Shown here: one piece after another, positions 45,880-54,989 of the stretch | Layout of the letters: the number at the start of each line of letters is the position of its first letter | Position numbering within the stretch: the first letter of the stretch is position 1 | Assembly: GCA_036362985.1 (NCBI GenBank) | Contig: JAYGXS010000003.1 | Span: forward strand, 37,591,719 to 37,655,718 | Source of the DNA: Ligula intestinalis | Taxonomy: Eukaryota; Platyhelminthes; Cestoda; Diphyllobothriidea; Diphyllobothriidae | Length of the DNA stretch: 64,000 nucleotides | Direction: 5' to 3' | Notes under the pieces: model-generated | Seen by the model: only the letters and a program-made list of their open reading frames with translations | Told to the model about the DNA's origin: nothing | The model's database searches: none | Position numbers and translations under genes: made by a program

Positions 45880-45960
45880 GAAGACTCGATCGCTGGGACA
45901 ATATGTTTATTCGCCTGACGTTTTGATATCCGTCGCGGATTCGTCCTCAGAGACATGAGT
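45880..45960 (-). repeat. PLE-type end with hammerhead-like segment
   Basis: Minus strand: CUGAGGA core heptamer (45950-45944), stem II AUCCG/CGGAU, then AAAA in place of GAAA and CGUCAGGCG as stem III. It is preceded on the plus strand by the terminal consensus GACTCGATCGCTGGGACAA. It lies in intron 7 of the host gene. Confidence 0.5.
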
Positions 45961-46850
45961 AGCTACTGCTACTGCAAACTCAAACTGGCTTGCTACCGGA
46001 GGGTAGGCAAAGGCATCCACCTTTGAAGACCGGAACTGTAGGAAACTGATATTTCAACTAGCTACCAAAGGAAAATGCTAGTCGGAGAGACACGGTTTAC
46101 TGAGATGTTTGAAGAATGGGGAACTATGGTCCACGTGACTGGGCTTAACTCGCCAGGGGTTAATGGCATCGATAGAACTTATTTCCGGCCAAACAATGAA
46201 AACATCTTTAAAAGATGACCTACGCCGTGAAATGTCGAGTGAAATTTGTGTGGGATTATTATTTTTGTTTGTTCACGCAGAAAACGGTTTGCTACAGAGA
46301 ATTTAATTTCAAATCTGATTTACGAAAGGAAAACAGATCAGATTTTGGCGAAGCCTAACGTTTCTGCATATCCAAACAATTTTCTGTGCTACTGAGATGC
46401 GCAGGTCAAAACCCCTTGTTTGTGCGCGATATCCTTTAAACGAGCATTAAAATGAACAGGAAAAGTTCGAAATCCCTTCTGGAAAAAGAACAGTGGATGT
46501 TGTAGCAATGGGATTTAGATGAGGACGGGTATGAGAAATCGCATATTTTTTTAGTAGAAAATAGCAGGTTCCGTTCAAAGAACGGTTTTGCTAATTTGTG
46601 ACATTTTGGGCCATGCAAATCTCTAATAAATTTGTTTGATTAGTGTTTTTAACACACCGAGAGTAAGAAAGCTCAAGTAAAGAAATATTGAGTACCCGCG
46701 ACATACTGTCACTTTTCCAAGTCACCGTAAAATAACTATGTTCGAACAGTTTCTATCTGCAGTGGACTTCGAATGGATACGGAAATTAGCAGCGGAAAGA
46801 TTACCAATAGACGTGAATATGCGAGTTCCGGGAAGCAGTTCAGAAGAAGA

Positions 46851-46950
46851 CGAAGATGCGATCACTGGAACAAGGGTTTTATTCCCCTGATGCTCCCCTG
46901 ATCCAAAACGTCAGGAAAATAAAATCCTTGTTCGAGTGACTACATCTTCT
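46851..46950. repeat. Inverted repeat of two PLE-type ends
   Basis: Left arm 46851-46892 (GATCACTGGAACAAGGGTTT then TATTCCCCTGATG) and right arm 46909-46950 (CGTCAGGAAAATAAAATCCT then TGTTCGAGTGAC) are near-perfect reverse complements of about 42 nt, separated by 16 nt. Each arm is one PLE terminal sequence. Confidence 0.85.
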
Positions 46951-47388
46951 GAGTGGAAAGACCGCTAGACGATTCGTCACCAATTACTTTTACATATTAG
47001 TAAGACCAGTGTCACGCATTATTTATGAGATAAACAGGCCCAGAAACAAGCAGGACGGACCAAAACGGTCCACGAGTAAGCAAAACGACTTTACTGTTTT
47101 AAGACCCTGTGGAATAGAGGGTGGGCAGACTTCGCGTAATAAGGATTTTCTTGCTAAAGTCGTGAGTTTCATGAGTTTTTAAATCTACCGTAACAAAACT
47201 TTGAGCGCGACACCAACTAAAGCGGGACTCTAAACCAAATCAGTTCACCAAAGCTACTGCCGTAGATCGCGCAAAGTAGAGGAGAACTATACGATACAGA
47301 GAGCAAGATCCAAAAACGACATGTGACATGGAGTTTACGAATAACAGTTTACAGAACCATATTCCGTTTACCAATAAAAAGGGCTTAC

Positions 47389-47636
47389 CGATCTCACGGG
47401 CGGAGAAGCCTGCGGACTGTCATCTTGGAGAGGGCCTGGGAGCGAGTGGTTCTCTACATGGGCTGATAGCACTTGAAGTGGTGGAGAAAGCGAAGTAAAA
47501 AATGATTTACTAGAAATCCCTTTAATATAATTTACTGAACCTCGAGTAAACAATTTCACAACAAAAAGAATGTTGCCCTGATGCGGGTTTTCATCGAGAA
47601 ATGAAATAGTTTTGACTATATCGGTGGCGTAGTCCG
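47389..47636 (-). CDS. Unassigned gene, exon 7
   Basis: Acceptor GTCTGGCTTAG (weak pyrimidine tract), donor TCG|GTAAGC. Encodes DYATDIVKTISFLDENPHQG, NILFVVKLFTRGSVNYIKGI, SSKSFFTSLSPPLQVLSAHV and a Pro/Ser-rich end. Phase 0 at its 3' end, matching the next exon 2.9 kb away. Confidence 0.75.
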
Positions 47637-48226
47637 CTAAGCCAGACGTCCCCAGCAAACAAAAATGAGCTCCTCAAAAGCTACATTTCATCGACGTTCG
47701 TTTACCGAGGAATCTTTTCATATGTGGGGGGGTGTTAATGAGCAAAACGGTGTTCGAATTTTTAAGTATCCCAGAAACGTCTTCAGACAAAGATGCGGAG
47801 GAATCGAACGCATGGACTACGGGGCCTACTTTTCTGAAACGTCGCACTTACCTTCTGCCCACCTGCAAAAGTGTGAGTATTTTAATCATGCAAACTGATC
47901 AATCAGTTCAGCCTAGTTACAGCGGACGGCTGCGTAAATAATCGTTGCGGTAACCATCTTCAAAGTGGACTGCGTCCATTTTTGGGCCTAGTGTGTAGAG
48001 TAGTTACCGGTAAGCTTGGACACCCGTCACAGCCGTACGACCACCCCAACTTTGTCGATATGGTTTGACGACAGTAAACTGACGTCGATACATCCACCAA
48101 CCGTCCGGCTACAATTCACGAAGAAACCCTCAACCGACATTTCCAAGTTGACACCAATGACGATTTCAATGACCAGCCTTACCTCTAAGAGACAATCAAA
48201 GCAAAATCAATAGGGTGGCGGCTTAC

Positions 48227-48466
48227 CTTGTTCTGGATTAAGCACGCGGGATGCTGGGCATTTTATCGGGCCAGGGGTAGGTGCTGCCGGAGAAAGTAGA
48301 TTCGACTGATCGATAAAGGGAACGGTAATTTCACAAGAATAGGGCTTGGAACAGAGCTCATATTTGGCAACTGTGGATGTCACCAAGGCGTCCGCAGAAA
48401 GCCCGTAAGCAGCAGCACCAGTTGCATACTCGCGGGACGGTGTCATGTTTTCCTTACCTGAGTCCT
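48227..48466 (-). CDS. Unassigned gene, exon 6
   Basis: Acceptor TTCTTATTACAG, donor G|GTAAGC. Encodes DSGKENMTPSREYATGAAAY, GLSADALVTSTVAKYELCSK, PYSCEITVPFIDQSNLLSPA and CPASRVLNPEQ. 240 nt, in phase on both sides. Confidence 0.82.
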
Positions 48467-48540
48467 CTGTAATAAGAACAGAAACAAGGATAGACAGAAG
48501 CTAACGATTGGCTGTTGGGAGAATTCCATTGTCCTCTTAC

Positions 48541-48706
48541 TCAAACGTGTCAGACTGGAATCGAATTGCAGCAGACACAGCTTCAAGCACGTTGTGAGGG
48601 ATTCATCGGCGAGCTCTATAAGCCTGTCCAAGCCAGTGGCAGTCGTCGTAAGTAATTTATTTTGCACCAAATTATTGTTTCCCGATAATTCGGGTTCAGT
48701 TTCCAT
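48541..48706 (-). CDS. Unassigned gene, exon 5
   Basis: Acceptor CCTAATAACAG, donor A|GTAAGAG. Begins METEPELSGNNNLVQNKLL (the Met need not be a start) and continues GLDRLIELADESLTTCLKLC and LLQFDSSLTRL. 166 nt; its single leftover base joins in frame to 48466. Confidence 0.8.
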
Positions 48707-48949
48707 CTGTTATTAGGCAGATAGAGGTGCCAGGTAGTTTGAATAAAATATGAACAGCGGCCCCTCCAGTTAAGCGGTGCACCTTCCCTACACTCAACGA
48801 TATCTCTCAGCATTTTTTGCCCTCAGGTTGGGGATTTGCGCCTGTGCCTGTGATCGCTTAGGCCTGAGAAAACGTTCTTTCTGCGGCACCTAGAACATCA
48901 AAGGCGCAGTTCAGAGCACTTGCTGTACGTTCGCATCATATAACCTAAC

Positions 48950-49005
48950 TGTGCCGGAGAACGGGGGGAAGATGTCAGTCTTCAGCTCCTTACGAGTGGT
49001 GAGTC
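48950..49005 (-). CDS. Unassigned gene, tentative exon 4
   Basis: A 56-nt candidate proposed because exon 3 ends in phase 1 while the exon at 48706 needs phase 0. Acceptor GAAGTGTTAG, donor ACA|GTTAGG. Encodes LTTRKELKTDIFPPFSGT. Alternative donors lie within 25 nt downstream, so the right boundary may be off. Confidence 0.4.
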
Positions 49006-49121
49006 CTAACACTTCATGTTAAGGAGGGAATGGGGAGGATTAACAAACTGGAGCTTTGTGTCTTACTTTCGTGCTATGCACAATACAAAAAGAGGGGAGA
49101 GAGAGGAGGAGGGTGACTAAC

Positions 49122-49271
49122 GCAAAATAATTCCCACGAGGCGCTGGAAGGGCTCAAGCGACTCCAAAGGCCAGGGGAGAGGATAAAAGCCCGCTGCTGC
49201 GGAGGAGAGGAAGTCATCCATGAGGGTATCTGCACTCTCCAGGAGAGAGATCCGAGTTTGGTCACTGGGCC
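49122..49271 (-). CDS. Unassigned gene, exon 3
   Basis: Acceptor CCCTTTTTTCTAG, donor C|GTTAGT. Encodes PSDQTRISLLESADTLMDDF, LSSAAAGFYPLPWPLESLEP and FQRLVGIIL. 150 nt, compatible in phase with exon 2. Confidence 0.8.
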
Positions 49272-49469
49272 CTAGAAAAAAAGGGCAGGTATGATTGGGC
49301 GACAGAAGGCGAGGAAAAATACAACCATCCGATAACCACGGCACAATCTCTTTCTAACTACTCACTCAAGTAAAATAAAATGACAGCTGGCCCTGTTAGA
49401 AGGCAAGGCAAGCAAAACTTAGAACTGCACGGGGAAGAAAGGTGGGTTGCACGGCGCCTAATTACTTAC

Positions 49470-49750
49470 ATGAGGCGAGTGCTTCGAGCAGAGCCAAACA
49501 ACTCGGACGTATGACTGAAATCACGGGTATCCCGTGAACAAAACCCTGCTTGCTCGCATTCCTTAAGTTCGTCAAGCTGTTCTGACCCCAAGCAACGAGC
49601 AGGCTTTCGTAGACAGGATTAGAAGCCTGGGTTGCGGGTGAGGTCGTGAGGCGATGGGTTGTGGGGGAGAAAGATGTCAACAGTGCGGCTTCCGTAGGCA
49701 GAATGCGGTGTAGGCAGCTGTCAATACTGTCACCTAGCAGGCGAGATATG
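49470..49750 (-). CDS. Unassigned gene, exon 2
   Basis: Acceptor TTTTCCCTCTACAG, donor T|GTAAGT. Encodes ISRLLGDSIDSCLHRILPTE, a Ser/Thr-rich stretch, NPVYESLLVAWGQNSLTNLR and VISVIRPSCLALLEALAS. Leucine spacing suggests amphipathic helices. It ends with one base of a split codon and joins in frame to 49271. Confidence 0.8.
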
Positions 49751-49823
49751 CTGTAGAGGGAAAAGGATTATAAGCATGAAACGGGAGAGGGAGGATATTA
49801 GATCAGGTACAAGTAAAACTTGC

Positions 49824-50052
49824 CGCGATAAGATAGCGAGGGCAATACTTCGCGCAACCTTTGGCTCAGGCGGTTCGTCATTATCATGATCCCCGCTCGC
49901 AGGATCGTTATTCAGGAGCATGCACATGGTATCAAAGGAATCAGGTGGAAGAGGCGAGTCCGCCGGGGGTGGTAACGATGCGTTCATGGTCGATTCTGTA
50001 AGTTGAGCGCCTTCTATAGTCATGTTGTTGCGATAAACTTGTTCGTAGGAGT
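49824..50052 (-). CDS. Unassigned gene, exon 1 of those seen
   Basis: Acceptor CTCTCCCAAATAG then ACTCCTACG. Encodes SYEQVYRNNMTIEGAQLTES, a Pro-rich stretch, DTMCMLLNNDPASGDHDND and VARSIALAILS. The downstream boundary is a GC donor, CGCG|GCAAGT at 49824/49823. No GT donor nearby gives a compatible phase, whereas this one joins to 49750 in frame through a 73-nt intron. It starts with two bases of a split codon, so an upstream exon is required. Confidence 0.72.
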
Positions 50053-50179
50053 CTATTTGGGAGAGAGAGAGGATGAAAAATTAAAATAGACGGGTAAGAA
50101 GTGCAAAATTAAAAACACTTTAAGCTAGAGGTAGGCTGCATACTTTTCAGTGAACCCTGCCAATTGTTGATGGCTTCTG

Positions 50180-50590
50180 CACCTATCACTGCATGTGTTG
50201 ATATTCATTGTCGCTTATTAAGCCTGTTCCTTTCCGAAGCAACTGTCCAGCGGTGAAGTTAGCATGGGATCAAGCCAGATAGCTTACAGGACACAAAGCC
50301 ACAGACTAGGGGCTAAAGCCACTATGCCAATCAGCATTTGCCCGGCCGCATTGGAGAAAGCCAATAATTATCATGTTCTGAATGAGAAGGCTCTTCAACA
50401 ACAACCTTTAAATTATAGTTGGAGGAGGGCGCCATTAACGGACTGTACTCGTGGTTGATTGTAGGTGTCCGTTAAAGATGCGATCGGACAGATTAATTCG
50501 GATTTCAGCACAAGCATGTCAAATACTTCGAGATAGATATATGCTCCGCATATGGGCTCTGTCCTACATCGATAAAAGGCAAGTAAGCAA
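50180..50590 (+). repeat. S repeat, copy upstream of exon 1
   Basis: About 400 bp, matching 42035-42440 in the opposite orientation. Boundaries are inferred from that comparison. No protein motif was recognised, although a short open frame is shared by both copies. Confidence 0.8.
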
Positions 50591-53500
50591 ACTTGCAACT
50601 TAGCTAGCACAAGCCTGGGATATTCCTACTAAGTCTTCTGCTAAAAATGACACACAACAAGCAGAAACACTGATCGTTCGTGTCTCCCTATGTGAAGGTA
50701 CTGACAGTAGGGAAATTTCACCGTCATACACAACACAAAAGCGAGGTAGTAGGAGTTCGAAAGTGGGCATCCGTAGACTAACACCATTAATGCCCTACTG
50801 CTAACAACATGCCCACGACAAAAACGTGAGCTCAAAGCCTACGTGGATCTACGTGGTTTCCTTGCAGATAGTCTATGCTTGTGCTAGTTGCTCTGCTCGT
50901 GTCCTACGTAGGATTCAACTCTCTTCTATAATCGCAGGAAACTGTGAACTACGCGGCGGCTGAACTCGTAATTTGTTCAACAAAAAAATATGAGGGTGGT
51001 TGGGTCACCTAGGATGTCCAGGCAGCTGCACCTAGGGACTCAGATGAGTTAAGAGAACGGAAAATGCGCCCTGAAATTCTACTAATCCTGCCATATACAA
51101 GCCAATAGTGGCTTGTGAACGTTAAGTACACCGCTACCAAACATCAATTCCTGCATCACCCAGTCTTCCCGCCAGCAACCTTAACAACTCTGACAACCTA
51201 GAATGGACGATCTCTTTTTGATAACCCTAAGGCCGACCGATCACACGATAGGACTGCTTTCATTACCATCCACTGTTTCGTTACGATGTGGATACAGGCA
51301 CACTCAAAACCTGTTTACCGGAATAGGGATAGTTGGATGATACTGCTTGTGTATGACAGACGAAGACGGAGGACTTGACGCCATGTCAGCAGCTGCACTT
51401 AATCCCTTCAAAATGTGTCCACGGCCCCGACAGGACACTGGCGCATGAGGAAAGTCTGTGAAAATTGGTCCAATATGGAAGTAGCGTTCCTCGCAGAAAC
51501 TCAGAGCATTAATGGAGAAATTACGTTGTCAGCTACGGGAACCGAACGTATTTCTAAAAGCTTTAACTTAATCTTTTTATCAGAATACGGCGAGTAGCGG
51601 TTTATGGTTGTCAAAAAATGTCACTTTACTACAAGCCAAGTCCCGAAATTGTATTCTTTGCGGGGCTGGTGCTTTACGTCATCGTTCGCGGTGTTTGAGC
51701 TATTTCTCGCAGAATAACGATCAAGACCATATACTTAATTTTGGCACCTCTGCTGTATGGTCCATTTCGGGACATCAGATAAATCCTGGCCGGTTATAAC
51801 GCATAGCTATATCAAGTCTGGCGACACTTCAAAATCAGTCCCAACACCAATGGAGCAGTATGTATTATGCAGGCGGATTAAGGAAGTAGCGTTTTTCGAA
51901 GTGTACGGTGACCCAGTGCAAAGAAAGCGTTGGCCGAAAGGGCGCGTTAAAAAGAAGGAGTCCGCACATTTGGACTTAAAATCAACGTGGAAAACGAACA
52001 CTACTGCATTGTGCATTGTGTAGACTCTACTATTCTACATCAGAGCTCGAAGGAGACGTCGTTGTAATTTGCGTGGGCGCAACCATACAGAACTGCCTAG
52101 GGGATCTAAAGAGCCAGCATTTTTTGAAATACTTTAACGACCAGGCACCCACGTTGGATTGCCTTATTACTATACACTGATTTCTCAACCTACGTACATT
52201 GTCAGCCGGTGGCTAAAATAGCGACTGTGACCCTCAAACAAGCTTGATGGGAATTTTAGGTTTTGTCGTGGCAATTGAAAAGAAGAGGGCTTAGCTAATT
52301 TACTGATACCTATTAAATTGTTAGGAACAGTTAACACGTATGCAAAAAATGACAAAAGCTATTTCGCGTCATAATGTATCGATTCAATATCGTAGCATAA
52401 CAGCTGAAGACAAGATAGTTGAAATGTAAGAATTACTGCTTTTTAAATTTCCTCTTAATTAAAGTTTGTAGGCACAGATCGAAAGATTAAATTTGTAACA
52501 ATGTGCAAAGTGGTATTATGAGACCTCGTGAGTTAGCGTGTTGCGTTTTTGTCTGGTTAGACAAAATCCTGCTTACTTACACAGAGTAATAATATATCTA
52601 CCTTCGTGCATTTGGCTAGCTAAGTGTCAAAATAAAAATCTACGAGAAGCCTGGCGATTGACAGTAGCATCTCTCCCCTCTCCTTTCTCTGCAGATCGTA
52701 AGACGCGGCAAGAATCCAAATATGAACGTGAAAGTAGGTTTAAAAAGGTCAGGTAGAAAGGCAACTTGTGCTAAAGAAAAATAAGGGGTAGGTATTGCGC
52801 AAAAACAGCCTACACCACCGCTGGTCACCTCGCATCTAACTGCAGCCGAGCTCAGCTTGGGAAAGCAAGATCTGTCACAGTAAAGGCTTGTTAAATGCCT
52901 GTGGAAACGAAGAACGTTGGCACATAAGGCCGCTTGGAAAACCCTCTCCAATTAACTTGCTTCTTAAAAAAACAGCAAAGTCCGTGTGACGATAGCCAAG
53001 ATATGCGTCTATTCTGTAAAATATATATTCCGGGTCTCAAAGGCGAAATTAAAGCTAAAGGAACTTTATGTGTGGGTACTTTATTGATATTTTTCTCACA
53101 GCGGATCCCAGAAATGTGTGCCCTGCCCTATGTCCTAGAAGTAGAGGCAAGCACTAAGTTGCACAAAGTTAATGACGAATATTTCGCTCGGGGAACGTAT
53201 CCAAGTACAGGACATTATTCCACTGCAATTATTATCTAGTTTCCGATTCTCCTTCTTAAACCGTTGTTTTCTTCCTAGAGTATCCAAACATACATCTTGT
53301 TAACAACACAATCTTCCTAACATAGGTAAGCGCGTAACAGTACTGTCAGCTGTTTGGGCCTCACACGCTCAATAATAGCCAGACCAACGTCAGTAATATC
53401 TCGAAGCGCATTATGGGCTCTCGTGCGTCAAAAACGACTCACTGAAAGGATTAATGTGTCATCAATGGAGGGTAGTAAACGGAGCCATATGGAAATCTCG

Positions 53501-53960
53501 TCTTAAGAACTGAGTGCCAAGCCCCAAGTGTCCCGGGCAGTAAATCGGTTTGCAAAGCTAAAACTTTATATATTTGTGGTTATCGTGTGATCAGGCATCT
53601 CAAGCACTAGGAATAGTCTTAATAATACCCATATAGATACTACATTACCAGGTGATCAAGGGAAACTACGGTTTACGCAAATCCAGGGCCGTGAAAATCA
53701 CGGAGATCAAACGGATATTAAAAAAAATACATAAAAAACGGATTAAAGTGTGTTCCGAATAATTTAATCAGTAAACACTTTCGTAAAAACCTTCGTAGGC
53801 ACTACTTTCGCGCCAAAACATCCTACTTGAAAGGGGCGCATCTGTCGGAAGCACAAAAGTCCGGCGCAATATAACAACTGAAATTTGCTACCTACTAGGC
53901 GTAAAATTGACCGAATAAAGTAAAGCCATCAATGTCAAATGGGTACACTTTATCCGTGGG
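50591..53960. other. Intron or flank of the minus-strand gene, no exon found
   Basis: I searched for a minus-strand exon ending in phase 1 that could precede 50052 and did not find one I trust. AT-rich, with short open frames only. Confidence 0.4.
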
Positions 53961-54164
53961 TCAAACATTTGAGAACATTACGTTACCGTTATGTTGCACT
54001 TGACAAATGTAGGCAGGTTTTTTTTCACTTAGAAAAAACTCCTTATCTTGCACACTATTGACTAAGCGTGAAAGAAAAACAGAGCCAATATCTGTGTGCA
54101 AAAGAAGGGTTTGTTTTAGGTTAATTCCTGGTTTCCAAAGGTTTTGACGGTGCCCAACAGGCGT

Positions 54165-54235
54165 CTTACCAATAAACATTATTATTAAATCAATAACTTT
54201 TATAATTAAGGCCAAGGGGCCCTTCTATTACAAAC
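54165..54235 (-). repeat. LINE 3'-end-like motif, copy A
   Basis: Minus strand: AAGGGGCCCCTTGGCCTTAA followed by AT-rich sequence ending in AATAATAATG. Shares the GGGCC(C)TTGGCCTTAA block and AT-triplet tail with 54935-54985. Confidence 0.5.
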
Positions 54236-54741
54236 TTAATGTTGTAGTAAAAATAAACACAAAGTTTGCATTGACAGCTGCATGTAAGCAACTGTTTACT
54301 TAACTGAAGGAATAGTATGCTTCGCGTAGTAAGATAGGAAGTCTGCTCCTATTTACAACCGACACTAATGCAGTAAAAAACTCCAAACCACAGAGTTCCA
54401 AACAAAATGTAGGAGATAAAACTGCCTAAATAGGTAGTATGGTATGATTTGATGCAGTTATATGGGGTCATGGTGTTGAGGGTTCAGAACGCTTAATGTC
54501 GCGGTCAGATAAGAGGGGTCAATGGGGTCAAAACAATGAGATTTGACCCACAAGACTGTAGGGTCCACTGACAAGTAGGCGACAACTTAAGAACGCGTGA
54601 CGATCATTAATAGCGACCTCGAAGTCACACGTCAGCGTTGCAAAACGGAGAGGAGCTTGCAAGATTTTGGAAATGATGCTTGACTCTGCAGAGGTAAATG
54701 TAAGCACATTTAGATACCACTTTACTATCATGGGAAGAGTT

Positions 54742-54900
54742 TTAAATACCAGGAGAACCTTTCTTGAAGTCTAAAAGTTGTGTGTCTGTGATGGAAACAC
54801 GCAGCAACGTCTTTATTTCCTCCAGCTTTAAAGGCCTACGTAATTTTCCTTGGAAAATCGGCAATGCAGAAGATAACCTGAGTTCGAATGGAAGATTTTT
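54742..54900 (-). pseudogene. LINE C-terminal fragment
   Basis: Minus-strand text FIWKNLPFELRLSSALPIFQ followed by GKLRRPL resembles the very end of CR1/Jockey-type LINE ORF2 (W-x-x-LP-x-x-LR ... F-x-x-x-L). Short and isolated; it could also be chance or a host exon. Confidence 0.4.
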
Positions 54901-54934
54901 CCAAATAAAGACATATTTGAAGGCCAAAATACAA

Positions 54935-54985
54935 GGATAATAATAATAATAATAATTTGTATATTTAAGGCCCAAGGGGCCCTGT
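54935..54985 (-). repeat. LINE 3'-end-like motif, copy B, with (ATT)n tail
   Basis: Minus strand: AGGGCCCCTTGGGCCTTAAA then TATACAAATT and an (ATT)n microsatellite at 54957-54935. Trinucleotide tails are common at LINE 3' ends. Confidence 0.55.
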
Positions 54986-54989
54986 CGTT

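Larger units (their letters stand above)
40943..50052 (-). other. Unassigned multi-exon host gene (3' part), gene-level entry
   Basis: Eleven exons were joined by matching reading phase across splice sites: 50052-49824, 49750-49470, 49271-49122, 49005-48950 (tentative), 48706-48541, 48466-48227, 47636-47389, 44491-44348, 44210-43770, 42764-42642 and 41140-40943. Together they give about 757 codons ending in TGA. The first exon starts mid-codon, so more 5' exons lie beyond 50052. The product is not recognised. It is mostly non-repetitive, with leucine-rich helical-looking stretches (SCLALLEALAS, LESLEPFQRLVGIIL), one acidic low-complexity patch and a basic C-terminus; no signal peptide or membrane span is seen in this part. 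The largest intron (47388-44492) holds two PLE-like ends. The consistent phase of the confident joins is the main evidence that it is real. An alpha-solenoid-type scaffold is one guess, unproven. Confidence 0.75.
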
